Below the pieces are notes generated by a model, which was not told the DNA's origin, ran no database searches, and saw only the letters and a program-made list of their open reading frames with translations. From Pavlovales sp. CCMP2436 (Eukaryota > Haptophyta > Pavlovophyceae > Pavlovales): DNA of 29,580 bases. Positions 1-7,771 of this stretch are shown here, in pieces (within the stretch, counting starts at the first letter, position 1; each line of letters opens with the position of its first letter). The stretch is from the NCBI GenBank assembly GCA_026770615.1, contig MU631823.1:43807-73386 (forward strand). Direction: 5' to 3'. The position numbers were made by a program, and so were the translations under genes.

Positions 1-168
1 AACGCCCTTGCCCGGGCACACTACCGGAGATCCATCGGCACGCGCGGTTGCGCCCAAGCCAGCGCAGCCGACTAAGGCACGCAGCAGGTAATGGGCGACG
101 CAGCGCTCAGACCAGCACAACATTCAGAACAGTCAGACGCCAGCTTGAGTCCCTATCAGTAAATATAA
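1..168 (-). repeat. Dispersed repeat, copy 1 (cut by window edge)
   Basis: This is the first of at least six copies of a host repeat seen on both sides of the viral element. Read on the minus strand it starts TACTGATAGGGA(C/T)TCAAGC, runs through GTCTGACTGTTCTGAATGTTG and continues into a GC-rich half ending near the window start. It is nearly identical to 249-412. It has no open frame of its own, and apparent ORFs in it are the repeat read twice. It could be a short non-autonomous element such as a MITE or SINE, but I see no clear polymerase III boxes or terminal repeats. Confidence 0.8.
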
Positions 169-216
169 TTGGCGCGCTTGAGTGCGCTGGCTCCGATCGC
201 TGCCCAGCGTGGGAAC

Positions 217-412
217 ACGACAAACAGCAACCAGCAGATCATCTCCCTAAACGCCCTTGCCCGGGCACACTATCGGATATCCATCGGCACGCGCGGTGGC
301 ATCCAAGCCAGCGCAGCCGACTAAGGCACGCAGCAGGCAATGGGCGACGCAGCGCTCAGACCAGCACAACATTCAGAACAGTCAGACGCCAGCTTGAATC
401 CCTATCATAATT
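217..412 (-). repeat. Dispersed repeat, copy 2 (full length)
   Basis: This is one of the two most complete copies. Its outer part (ACGACAAACAGCAACCAGCAG, 219-239, then ATCATCTCCCTAAACGCCC) also occurs in inverted form at about 22575-22620, so that segment belongs to the unit. The whole unit is therefore about 190 bp. Copy 1 lies in the same orientation some 50 bp upstream, so the two form a spaced head-to-tail pair. Confidence 0.8.
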
Positions 413-1043
413 ATATATAATTGGTATTGGCCATAACTCCTGGCCAACAGCTCCATTGGGTCTGAAAATTCGAGTGAGTATTGCCTAGGGCCGTGCACAT
501 GTATTACGCTTGCAAACGTGCGTAGTGCCACGCGCGCGACGCACGCGTTGCGCGCGTGCACGCGCGCGCGTAGTTGCGCGCTACGCGCGCAACTACTTAT
601 TTTGTTTATTATAATAAAATACAAACGGCGTACGCGCGCGCCGCACTGTTATCTCTCGCTCATGGCCCCACGAAGAACTTATAGCCGGGGCCCCGGAGCC
701 CCGCGAATATTCTTCGTACGTTACGCCTTTTCTAAGAGCCGGGGGCCGGGTGGGAAGCGCTAGCTCCATCCAAAATTGCTATCGCTCCGTCCCTTAATGA
801 TGTATGTAACCCGTGGATTTTTTATTCGCCCCGTATTATTAATAATCGCTTCGTTTGTACACAATGTGTTGATTATTGTTTTTATTCCCGTATTGTTAAT
901 GCAACAACAACAAAAATGTCCGCGAACACAGGCGTCGCGCTGCATCGGTTTCTGCGATATATTCATACCTTGACGAAAAAAATAAACTTCTTAAGGCCAC
1001 CCCTTCAGCCGACCCTGCCCTATTCGGCCATACTGAAATGTGT
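413..1043. other. Left flank without a supported gene; CG-rich hairpin
   Basis: No convincing coding region is visible. Positions 530-596 are an alternating purine-pyrimidine CG/CA tract ending in a hairpin at 570-596: arms GTAGTTGCGCG and CGCGCAACTAC around a 5-nt loop. The rest is AT-rich with short low-complexity stretches. Confidence 0.6.
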
Positions 1044-1256
1044 GGGAAGAAATAAAAAAATAAAAATAGGAATATAATTAGGAAAAAGAAAAAAGAAGAA
1101 AAAATAGTACCTGCAGTTCTTGTACCTACGCACTGACATGGGAAGAAATAAAAAAATAAAAATAGGAATATAATTAGGAAAAAGAAAAAAGAAGAAAAAA
1201 TAGTACCTGCAGTTCTTGTACCTACGCACTGACATGGGAAGAAATAAAAAAATAAA
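1044..1256. repeat. 96-bp tandem repeat, two full copies plus a partial third
   Basis: The sequence GGGAAGAAATAAAAAAATAA recurs at 1044, 1140 and 1236, giving an exact 96-bp period. The first two units look identical, so the duplication is recent or homogenised. Each unit is an A-rich tract followed by TAGTACCTGCAGTTCTTGTA. The ORF running through it on the minus strand is translated repeat and not a gene. Confidence 0.9.
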
Positions 1257-1836
1257 ACGACGAGAGCTTGCGCCAAAGAAAAATGCGTATACATATAGTA
1301 GAACTTATAAAAAGAACTTATAAAAAGCGTTAAAAGAATTATCATAAAAACGCGCCCTTAAATATAAGTAGTTGACTTCGACTTATGTGGCGAGATCAAG
1401 TAGAAAACGCCTTCGATTTTTTTTTTTCTTTTTCTAGAGCTCATCCAAAAAACCGGCTTCAATTTGACCCACGCCGCCAACTGCCACGCCGTCATGGAGG
1501 GGCGGTTCGGTGCTTTATGGAGAGGGAGAGGAGGAGCTTCGATGAGGCGGGGCTGACTCCGATCATCGGCCAGTACGTCGTCCCGCATGGCGAGGCGCCC
1601 GCGGAGCACGTTGAAGGAGGCAGCGCTGCACTCGGCCGAGCTCTCTGCCCCTGCAGTCATCCCCAAAAATCTCAAGACCCCGTTTTGAAAAAAAGTAGCA
1701 ATTTTTTTGATGACCTATACCTTTCGTATGGAACTTAATTTAGGTGCGTTGGACGCCTCTCGATCAGGGCTTTCCGGATTAGCAGCTAACTCGAAAGTGC
1801 CGGTTTTCAAAAAAAGAAGAAGCACTTTCTACTTGA
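1257..1836. other. Left flank, no supported gene
   Basis: AT-rich sequence surrounds a GC-rich island at about 1460-1665 that is open in more than one frame. The island could be a fragment of a host exon, but I recognise no domain and see no pair of splice sites. A T-tract is at 1418-1432. Confidence 0.4.
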
Positions 1837-1978
1837 CCACATAGCTATGCGCTACCTTCTCATTCAATCCTCCCCCGCTATTTCTCTCTCCGTCTCTCTG
1901 CCTTTCACCGTGATCCCCCCCCCACCCCCGCGCGCGCACACACCCCACTCCACACTGTAAACGGCAACCGCGCGCGCT
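1837..1978 (+). repeat. Direct repeat, left member
   Basis: This starts CCACATAGCTATGCGCTACC and ends ACGGCAACCGCGCGCGCT. A diverged copy in the same orientation is at 21982-22120, so the pair brackets the viral element, 683 bp outside the left TIR and 446 bp outside the right TIR. It contains a pyrimidine-rich stretch and a C-tract of variable length. It is most simply a dispersed host repeat. Confidence 0.8.
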
Positions 1979-2660
1979 AAGATAAATTCGCCTTTTTTTG
2001 TGGGGTGACCCTGTTTTGAGTTAGTAGCAGCACCGGATCGGCGCCATCGATAGGAACACAACGCACCTAATTTTTATGCAAAATTCAATCCTAAGACCTT
2101 TAATTATTTACTTTATTTTATTTTTGAAAATGACGCTAAGCAGAAATTATGGGGTTAGATTTTTTGTTGCACGCGCTTGCGCCCACGAGCCCGCGCCCGC
2201 GTGCCCGCACCCGGCCCCTGTCCTACCCTTACCCCCTGCCCCGTCTCCACGTCCGTCCCTGCACCTCCCGACTGCACTCGCGTGATCGCACGACCGGGCT
2301 GCACGATCGACGCTAAGTTGAATTGTTTTTTTTAATCGAGGTTTTCTCGAAAAAAAAATCTCCGTGTCGAAAGCGTATTTAACTTGGCGCTGCCACATTT
2401 TCTGATTTAAATATCCCGCGGCGTCAAGAAGCACAGAAAGGGCCAGCTGATTAAATCCGGAGTTGTGCTGGCACTGCACCCGTTTGCCCGGAGGGCGGGG
2501 GTCTGGGGACGGAGCCCCCAGAAAAAGAAAAAGAAAATGCTCGCCGCAGGCGTGGGGGTTCCGGGGGGCGAAGCCCCCTGGTTCATAGATAATAAGCCAA
2601 TTGATGCCGCTCTCCAAGACACTCGCCACGCAAAAGACACGTGACACTCTTGTTCGCACG
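1979..2660. other. Left flank immediately outside the element
   Basis: No supported gene. It holds a C-rich segment (2190-2280), poly-T and poly-A tracts, and a segment at about 2485-2580 with G-rich clusters followed by GGAGCCCCC- and GAAGCCCCC-type clusters that could form small hairpins. Homology to the TIR of the other side stops abruptly at 2661. Confidence 0.5.
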
Positions 2661-2814
2661 CCATCATAGAGACCCGGGACCCCATTTAATCGCCTGCGGC
2701 GGCTCCCGAATTACCAGAATCCCCTTCGATTGGGCGGTGGGTTTCTTGCGGGGCTATGCCGATCTCGTTCGATCCCTAAGGTCGTGGTGGATCCCGGTAG
2801 ACGGGCACTAATTC

Positions 2815-2897
2815 TAGGTCAATTCTCGGTAGATCTCGGTAGATCTTGGTCGATTCTCGGTAGATCTTGGTAGATCCCGGTAGATCGCGGTAGAGCC
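2815..2897 (+). repeat. Array of GGTAGATC-type short repeats in the left TIR
   Basis: About seven degenerate 11-12 bp units of the form TCGGTAGATCT or TTGGTAGATC lie head to tail. The mirror array is in the right TIR at about 21299-21381. Five of the eight TIR mismatches fall in or beside this array, so it changes faster than the rest of the TIR. It may be a protein-binding or replication element of the virus end; no function can be read from sequence. Confidence 0.8.
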
Positions 2898-2956
2898 AAG
2901 AAGAGGGGGGGGGAGGGGGGCGGGCCTAGGCAGGTCTATGTGGCGGCCACGAAGCA

Positions 2957-3208
2957 ATTCGATTAAATGGGGTCCCGCCGCTCGCGAAGCACGAGTTTGG
3001 CTTCGCGGGGCGTGGTGCGCTTGTGGCGGCTGGCTGGGTTTACTTTTACGTGGCCCACGGCGGCTTGTGCGGTCACGAAGAAATTCGATTAAATGGGGTC
3101 CCGCCGCTCGCGAAGCACGAGTTTGGCTTAGCGGGGCAGTGGCGCGCTTGTGGCGGCTGGCTGGGTTTACTTTTACGTGGCCCACGGCGGCTTGTGCGGC
3201 TTTGTGGC
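2957..3208 (+). repeat. 126-bp tandem duplication inside the left TIR
   Basis: ATTCGATTAAATGGGGTCCC recurs at 2957 and 3083, giving a 126-bp unit present twice. The two units differ slightly (TTCGCGGGGCGTGG versus TTAGCGGGGCAGTG). The same two units, with the same differences, are mirrored at 20988-21239. The core ATTAAATGGGGTCCC is also found inverted near the outer end of the TIR (GGGACCCCATTTAAT, 2677-2691). Confidence 0.9.
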
Positions 3209-3450
3209 GGCCAAGTAGGCCGACGCAGGGTGTGTGCTTCGTAGCCGATGTCGCGATGTGCGGCTTGTGCGACGACGTAGCCGATGTGGGTAAGGTGCGG
3301 CCGACTTGGGGTCTAGCAAGATCGAGTTAGAAAAAATGCAGGTCGTCATATGCGCATCGTAGCGATACACGCGATCAGAAATGATTTTTCGCATGAGTTT
3401 GCCTAGTGTAAAGGTCTTCAAATATGATCGAGCGACGAGAATCCCGCTCT

Positions 3451-3637
3451 CTCAAATATGACTCCTTTTGGGACTTTTCGCGTGCGTGCGCGCAAAAGGG
3501 AAGTAGGCGCCAGGGCCCATGGGAAATTTTATTCGTGTTTTTTATTTTACCTTGTAAGCTTTATTTCTCTAGAATTAATTTAGTAGTTTATATAAACCCG
3601 CACGCACTCAAAAAAGGCCAAAGGAGTCATATTTGAG
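3451..3637. repeat. Inverted repeat straddling the inner edge of the left TIR
   Basis: CTCAAATATGACTCCTTTTGG at 3451-3471 is inside the TIR. Its inverse, CCAAAGGAGTCATATTTGAG, is at 3618-3637 in unique sequence, one base shorter. A further degenerate relative, ATCATATTTGAGAG, follows at about 3702-3715. This is a remnant of a longer or rearranged TIR, or a repeated protein-binding site. Confidence 0.8.
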
Positions 3638-3840
3638 CAAGCAGGATTCCCGTGCAAAAATCTTAAATGAGCGGACTTAGACTTGGCAAACTCGTACCGA
3701 AGATCATATTTGAGAGACGGTTGTAAGTCGACTTAAATAGAAAGTCGTGCCGTAAAAACACGAGTATAGCAAAGAATGACACGCGAGTCTCACATATTGT
3801 AATTGAGACGTAAGTCAAAAATGAAACTAACATCGATTTA
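3638..3840. other. Left inner non-coding region of the PLV
   Basis: No open frame of note. It lies between the inner inverted repeat and the 29-bp repeats, is AT-rich and contains several CGACTTA- or TAAGTCGAC-like words. No gene is visible from the TIR to the 3' end of the capsid gene at 4548 apart from the fragment at 3961-4161. Confidence 0.5.
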
Positions 3841-3955
3841 TTAGCACAAAACCAAACGTCGATAAAAAGACATGCGGACTACGCTAATAGCACACAAAAC
3901 GTCCGGGCTACGCTACTAGCACATAAAACGCTCGGGCTACGGGATACAGCACAAC
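3841..3955 (+). repeat. 29-bp repeat cluster A (iteron-like)
   Basis: The core CGG(A/G)CTACGCTA-TAGCACA occurs at 3875, 3904 and 3933, giving a constant 29-bp period. A partial copy (TTAGCACAAAACCAAACGTC) is at 3840-3859. Cluster B, with the same core and period, is at 4310-4391. Evenly spaced degenerate repeats next to a viral terminus suggest an origin or regulatory array, but this is inference. Confidence 0.8.
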
Positions 3956-3960
3956 TAGGG

Positions 3961-4161
3961 TTGAGCTTTTCTCGGCCATTTGGCATCAAACTCGAGCAAC
4001 CGGTGGTCTGGGGAGGCGTGGCAGGACCCCAGGGGTGGGTACTAGGCCTGTGGAGCCACCGCGGATCATTTATCGTCGTGCTAGACCATTTTAAAAAAAC
4101 GCCAAATGGGCAAAGGGTAAGGGTACCTTACGAAAAAGTTCAAATTTTTATATCAAGATAG
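3961..4161 (+). pseudogene. Coding-like fragment without ATG, between the 29-bp repeat clusters
   Basis: An open frame of about 66 codons has a protein-like composition: hydrophobic beta-strand pattern with GGVAGPQGWVLGLW, then FIVVLDHF and RVPYEKVQIF. There is no ATG, only a TTG at its 5' end, and the upstream sequence is the 29-bp repeat. It resembles a small SH3-like or chromodomain-like fold, but I cannot name the family. It may be a remnant of a deleted gene or a 3' exon-like fragment. It could also be chance. Confidence 0.35.
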
Positions 4162-4309
4162 CGCGTGCCAGAGGTCGATGTGGACATGGGTGGCGGCCAC
4201 AATGTTCGACATGGAGGTCTGGGCGATCGACCTGGAGCTTAGACGAGCATTGAAGACCGACTGGGCGCCTGTGCGGCCCGTGCGAAAAAAGTGCATAAAA
4301 TTTCCCAGT

Positions 4310-4391
4310 GGCTACTGAATATAGCACACCAGGACAAGGGCTACGTGGATGTAGCACACCGAGGGGTGAGGATACGTGATGGAGCACACTC
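4310..4391 (+). repeat. 29-bp repeat cluster B (iteron-like)
   Basis: GGCTAC-type cores occur at 4310 and 4339 (29 bp apart), with a degenerate third near 4370 (GGATACG). Each is followed by (A/T)TAGCACAC or GGAGCACAC. The period and core are those of cluster A at 3841-3955, 355 bp upstream. After it come T-tracts (4401-4413 and 4480-4489) and short GGTCTTGG-type repeats (4420-4480), up to the capsid gene. Confidence 0.7.
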
Positions 4392-4547
4392 GCAAAGTCG
4401 GTTTTTTTTTTTTGGATGTGGGTCTTGGAAGGTCCTGTACGGTCTTGATAGGGTTTTGGTGGGACTTGAAGGGTCTTGGTGTTTTTTTTTGAAGATAATG
4501 TGAAAGGGGCGTATGTTAAAAAGACGCATGTTAGCGAGCTAGACAAA

Positions 4548-5816
4548 TCAACTCTTATACGATAGCAAGCCGTTTTGAGTGATCAAGATCTTCTCATGCA
4601 TGACCCAAACATCAATGTACATGGGTGGGTGAGTAGCAGCCAGACGAGCATTAAAAATAATATGGAGTAGCTGGCTAGAAACACCGTCCGACAAGGTCTC
4701 CGAGGACTGTGGAAATGCTTGGAGATTAAGCCCAATCGCGAAGCCGTCCCGTGTGAATTGATAAGCACTCACGCAACTACGCGAAGCACTATCTGCAAGA
4801 GACATCCCTAGTGCATACATCAGCTCCATCCGTGCCTCCGAGGCGTTCCCGGTGCAATCGACCGGGCTCTGTGGCACGTTAGAGCTTCCGATTTTGAACT
4901 GATAATTCACCATTCCTGCTCGAGCGCGTTCAGATACGGTACGGCGCGTGTGAGGGGTTGCAACATTCGACTCGCGAAGCGCAACGATAATTGAGCACAT
5001 ACTCGACACCCTCACCGGGATCTGCATGGAGATAGCACCGGCGTTTTCCGATACAGTCGACCGAAAATGGTTGAAATCCATCGTTGGCACGGTTACAATG
5101 CCTGCAAGCTGCGCGTACATCTCGCGCTCCAGCCCACCGTCGAGTCGAACCTGGCAAATATGGAGCTTGAGCTCAGACACGGTGCAACCAGACCTCGAAT
5201 CGTTAGCGGACCCATACGTTCCCCACTCCTCCTGTGGAGCTAGCTTCACTTCAACGCGAATTGAATCCGTAAGTGCGCTCAATGGCAGTGCCTTGTGGGC
5301 GAGCGTGCCGATAGGGGTTATTAGGGGGATAATTACGTCGAGCGTCTCCCCCGGTGCAATTACAGCACACAAGATACTGTAATAACCCTTTACAATGTCA
5401 GCCGCAGAATTCGAATCAACCGCATAATCTGCAAGCCCGCGCATCGTTCCCGAGCTTCGCAAGCAATCTGCGTCGCTGCTGAAGCTTTGTATCGTGTTAA
5501 ACAGGCAACCATATTGACCTATGTTGGATACGTGGTTTGACGCGAAATACAGGTCCAAACTCTCAATTAAAGCATGCGCACCACCGTCCAATGTCATCGG
5601 GGTGCTGTTGTTATTAGTAATTTTAAACCCCAATCCGGTCATACTTGTATCAAGATGGAGTCCTGGCTGACCACAGGGTAGTGTGAATTCTATTTTTGAT
5701 GAGCCTCCAACAGCGGCAACACCGGTGGAAGGAGTCAGGTAGCTTTTTATGGCCTCGGCTGGGGGTGCTACGTCCCGGGGCATGTACTGAAAGAAGCTGG
5801 GAATTGTCTCGGTCAT
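4548..5816 (-). CDS. PLV major capsid protein (double jelly-roll)
   Basis: This 422-residue protein would form the pseudo-hexameric capsomers of the virion. The sequence is rich in alternating beta-strand segments. It has the layout of PLV capsid proteins: an N-terminal segment (SFFQYMPRDV), a first barrel with IESLDLYFASNHVSNIGQYG-type strands (about residues 84-103), LDGGLEREMYAQLAG near residues 228-242, and a second barrel ending in DVWVMHEKILI. The assignment rests on overall resemblance and on the adjacent penton, small virion protein and ATPase genes. The frame is intact. The ATG at 5816 follows TTTAA and a conserved upstream motif at 5831-5851. It is the last gene of a three-gene minus-strand capsid block. 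Confidence 0.8.
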   Translation of the reverse strand: MTETIPSFFQYMPRDVAPPAEAIKSYLTPSTGVAAVGGSSKIEFTLPCGQPGLHLDTSMTGLGFKITNNNSTPMTLDGGAHALIESLDLYFASNHVSNIGQYGCLFNTIQSFSSDADCLRSSGTMRGLADYAVDSNSAADIVKGYYSILCAVIAPGETLDVIIPLITPIGTLAHKALPLSALTDSIRVEVKLAPQEEWGTYGSANDSRSGCTVSELKLHICQVRLDGGLEREMYAQLAGIVTVPTMDFNHFRSTVSENAGAISMQIPVRVSSMCSIIVALRESNVATPHTRRTVSERARAGMVNYQFKIGSSNVPQSPVDCTGNASEARMELMYALGMSLADSASRSCVSAYQFTRDGFAIGLNLQAFPQSSETLSDGVSSQLLHIIFNARLAATHPPMYIDVWVMHEKILITQNGLLSYKS

Positions 5817-5830
5817 TTAAAGAGAATCGA

Positions 5831-5851
5831 TGTACTAGGGACAAAGATATT
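5831..5851 (-). promoter_or_regulatory. Putative PLV promoter element upstream of the major capsid gene
   Basis: On the minus strand this reads AATATCT, a spacer TTGTCC, then CTAGTACA, ending 14 nt before the ATG at 5816. Nearly the same string (AATATCT-CTATCA-CTAGTACA) lies upstream of the neighbouring gene at 6269-6289. Related versions precede three more viral genes. Confidence 0.7.
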
Positions 5852-5919
5852 TTTTCGTTCCATTTTTTTTTTGTCAGACGTCGACAATTGCAAACAAGCA
5901 CAAATCGACGTCACCAACG

Positions 5920-6267
5920 CTAGTGGTTCGCAGCCCTCTCGAAGCGGTTTGTCAGCCCCCGCAACTCTTTAGACTCACCAACTTGAGAGGCAAAATTACC
6001 GAGACGCCCAGCAACTTGTGCCGCACTTGACAAACCACCGACTAGCTCCCGCCCGAAACCGAGTGCTTCGTTAAGGCCCGGGATTCGAGAGAGCTCGCTG
6101 TTATTCTGGATTGCGTTGATCCCGCTGCGAGCTGTGTTTGCGACGCGACTCGCGATGTCTGCGGCGTTGTGTAAAAATCGTCCGCTTTGCATGCCGAAAC
6201 GCTGTAGCTTGGGAAGAGCATTGCTGCCCCAGCGGGCGGCTTGACGACCGAATCGACCCCAATTCAT
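5920..6267 (-). CDS. Small basic virion-type protein of the capsid block
   Basis: This protein of about 115 residues starts MNWGRFGRQAARWG. It is rich in Gly, Ala, Arg and Asn, with amphipathic helical stretches and GINAIQNNSELSRIPGLNEA-type segments, and has no enzyme motif. Small proteins of this kind between the major capsid and penton genes of PLVs and adintoviruses are thought to be minor virion or membrane-active proteins, comparable in position to adenoviral pVI/pX; that role is inferred. I chose the ATG at 6267 over the one at 6297 because the promoter-like motif at 6269-6289 lies between them, ending just before 6267. Confidence 0.7.
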   Translation of the reverse strand: MNWGRFGRQAARWGSNALPKLQRFGMQSGRFLHNAADIASRVANTARSGINAIQNNSELSRIPGLNEALGFGRELVGGLSSAAQVAGRLGNFASQVGESKELRGLTNRFERAANH

Positions 6268-6268
6268 T

Positions 6269-6289
6269 TGTACTAGTGATAGAGATATT
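6269..6289 (-). promoter_or_regulatory. Putative PLV promoter element upstream of the small virion protein
   Basis: On the minus strand it reads AATATCTCTATCACTAGTAC followed by A, one base before the ATG at 6267. It agrees with the element at 5831-5851 at nearly every position outside the spacer. If it is a transcription start element rather than a TATA-like box, the leader would be very short. Confidence 0.7.
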
Positions 6290-6299
6290 AATCGCATCT

Positions 6300-7103
6300 C
6301 TAGTCGATAAGGATGTCAATCACGACGCTGAAACTCAACCCACTGAGGTCGTAAGGTTTTTGGTTTTCATAAAGTAGGGTGATAATAACAGAGCTCAGAC
6401 TACGCCTTCGAGCAGCCATGTATGGTGCATTATCGCTCTTAAACGTTTGTATCCCACCGAAGGCCACAGAGATAGGAATGCCCGCGAGTAGGTTTGTCGT
6501 ATATTCACCCAAGCTCTTTTGTGAGTCCATTACGTCAAGCTCAAATGTCTCGGAGGCAATCAAAATCATTCGGGCTCCGGAGAGGTCCGCCTGGCGTTGA
6601 GCGTACGTTATTGTACTTGGTGGCGCAGTAATATTTGATGTGTCGGATAAACCCAAAAGTCTATGCGACGTCGTTGACTCGTACGTAGCAATCGAGATAT
6701 TGCCGGCTTGCGAGTGAAAAAATGAAAACTTATTAACAAGAGCATCAAAGGACGAGGTCAAACCTGCAGATATCATTTGTGATGTCGAGTTTATGGCATC
6801 TGAGAGAGACTCCCCACTTGTGTAGTTTGCCACAGGTATCGTTACGAGGGACTGCTCGTCGCCTGCTAGCAGCAGCGTGAAACGGTTATTTAGCGAATTG
6901 CAATTAAATCGAGTTATCGGAATGCTCGCCGACTCGAGCTGCACAAACATGCTCTCGTTTGCCGAGAGAGACAAGGCAGGGTCCAAGTTGAAAACAACAG
7001 AATCGGTTCGGTTTGGTCCTAACACGTATTTATCCGATTGGTCTGAGCTCAAATACAGGCGATGGAGAACCATTTTTGACTCGTTTATATCTGTCGCAAA
7101 CAT
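6300..7103 (-). CDS. PLV minor capsid (penton-like) protein
   Basis: This protein of about 267 residues is predicted to form the pentameric vertices. The C-terminal half shows the typical penton pattern of PLVs and virophages: an FGGIQTF strand, then RRRSLSSVIITLLYENQKPY and DLSGLSFSVVIDIL at the very end. The N-terminal half has HRLYLSSDQSDKY and a VQLESASIPITRFNC segment, also usual for this family. The start at 7103 (MFATDINESK) is preferred. In-frame ATGs at 7145 and 7151 exist, but 7151 would overlap the divergent gene starting at 7150. The TAG at 6300-6302 is 33 bp before the next gene on the same strand. Confidence 0.75.
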   Translation of the reverse strand: MFATDINESKMVLHRLYLSSDQSDKYVLGPNRTDSVVFNLDPALSLSANESMFVQLESASIPITRFNCNSLNNRFTLLLAGDEQSLVTIPVANYTSGESLSDAINSTSQMISAGLTSSFDALVNKFSFFHSQAGNISIATYESTTSHRLLGLSDTSNITAPPSTITYAQRQADLSGARMILIASETFELDVMDSQKSLGEYTTNLLAGIPISVAFGGIQTFKSDNAPYMAARRRSLSSVIITLLYENQKPYDLSGLSFSVVIDILID

Positions 7104-7149
7104 TTTTTTTATCCATCGCAGATTAAAATCTAACGTAACAGACATAGTC
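7104..7149. promoter_or_regulatory. Divergent promoter region between penton and proline-rich gene
   Basis: Only 46 bp separate the two divergent start codons. On the plus strand the gap holds AAATCT-AACGTAAC-AGACATAG, a loose match to the AATATCT-AGTACA element, just before the ATG at 7150. On the minus strand TTAATCTGCGATGGATA is a weaker match. Confidence 0.4.
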
Positions 7150-7608
7150 ATGGAGAAACAAAGTGTGGTAATTGAAGAGCCAGCGGCAGTCACAATCGCG
7201 GCACACACAGCGACGCACTCGGCCCCCGCGGAAACCATCAGCCCACCGGCGGTCACTCTGGACACACCCCCGGCACCGCTTGCCCCAACCCCAAAACCAA
7301 AAAGAGTTCTATCGGCAAAGCAAAAGCTAAACTACCTCGCGGCAAACGCTAGACGGGTCCAAATCCTGGCTGACGCTAAAAAGATACGGGATTTAGAGGC
7401 CTCGGAAAAAGCAAGAGAGAAAGCCGCCTGTCAAGAATTCGCGCTTGCGCTACGACTCGCGGGCAAGTACGGTTTTGCCATTCAGTCCCAAGCGAGCCCA
7501 CCCCAAGCAAACCTACCCCAAGCGAACCCACCCCAAGCAAACCAGTCTTCACAGCCGCCACCAGCACCGTCGTACCACACCGAAGTGGATCAACCACCGT
7601 CCATTTAG
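7150..7608 (+). CDS. Proline/alanine-rich protein with predicted helical core
   Basis: This 152-residue protein is not recognised. Residues 1-55 are Pro/Ala/Thr-rich and probably disordered. Residues about 57-115 are Lys/Ala/Glu-rich (SAKQKLNYLAANARRVQILA onward) and likely helical or coiled coil. The tail has PQAN repeats (PPQAN, LPQAN, PPQAN, at about 7497-7541) and a Pro-rich end. The frame stays open upstream to 6877 because it lies opposite the penton gene. The ATG at 7150 is the first one outside that gene. It lies between the penton and ATPase genes, so a structural or assembly role is possible but unproven. Confidence 0.6.
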   Translation: MEKQSVVIEEPAAVTIAAHTATHSAPAETISPPAVTLDTPPAPLAPTPKPKRVLSAKQKLNYLAANARRVQILADAKKIRDLEASEKAREKAACQEFALALRLAGKYGFAIQSQASPPQANLPQANPPQANQSSQPPPAPSYHTEVDQPPSI

Positions 7609-7666
7609 TACTATGTTCCCCCTACTCGGGTTATTCGTTACGGGTAATCGAATGTGACCACTGAAA

Positions 7667-7690
7667 AAATATATACGGTGAGAGTAGACT
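7667..7690 (+). promoter_or_regulatory. Possible promoter element upstream of the packaging ATPase
   Basis: AATATATACGGTGAGAGTAGA is a loose match to AATATCT-spacer-AGTACA. It lies just before an ATG at 7695 that is in a different frame from the ATPase. The match is weaker than at the minus-strand genes. Confidence 0.35.
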
Positions 7691-7771
7691 CAAAATGGTG
7701 AATCGAACAAGCCCCCAGTCGATGACGAGGCGAAAGATAGGTCTAAGACGCCACCCAAGACCCAGCCCGCT

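Larger units (their letters stand above)
2661..3472 (+). repeat. Left terminal inverted repeat of the PLV
   Basis: Each position p pairs with 24196-p on the right, from CCATCATAGAG at the outer end to CTCCTTTTGGG at the inner end, with no net indels. About eight mismatches fall within the outer 240 bp (for example 2664 and 2672). I found none in the inner 570 bp. The repeat contains a short-unit array (about 2815-2897), a G-tract region (2904-2921) and a 126-bp direct duplication. ORFs across it are by-products of these repeats. Confidence 0.95.

Noticed and set aside
48..410. Plus-strand ORF of 120 codons at the left edge
   Set aside because: It is two copies of the dispersed repeat translated in the same frame; the two halves repeat exactly.
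896..1345. Phe-rich minus-strand ORF
   Set aside because: It is the 96-bp A-rich tandem repeat read on the minus strand.
2814..3330. ORFs of about 120-130 codons across the TIRs on both strands
   Set aside because: They mirror each other in the two TIRs, contain the 126-bp unit translated twice, and have repeat-like Arg/Trp/Gly composition. They are by-products of the repeats.
3841..4391. CRISPR array
   Set aside because: The 29-bp spacing is the full period of a degenerate repeat, not repeat plus unique spacer, and the context is a eukaryotic viral element.
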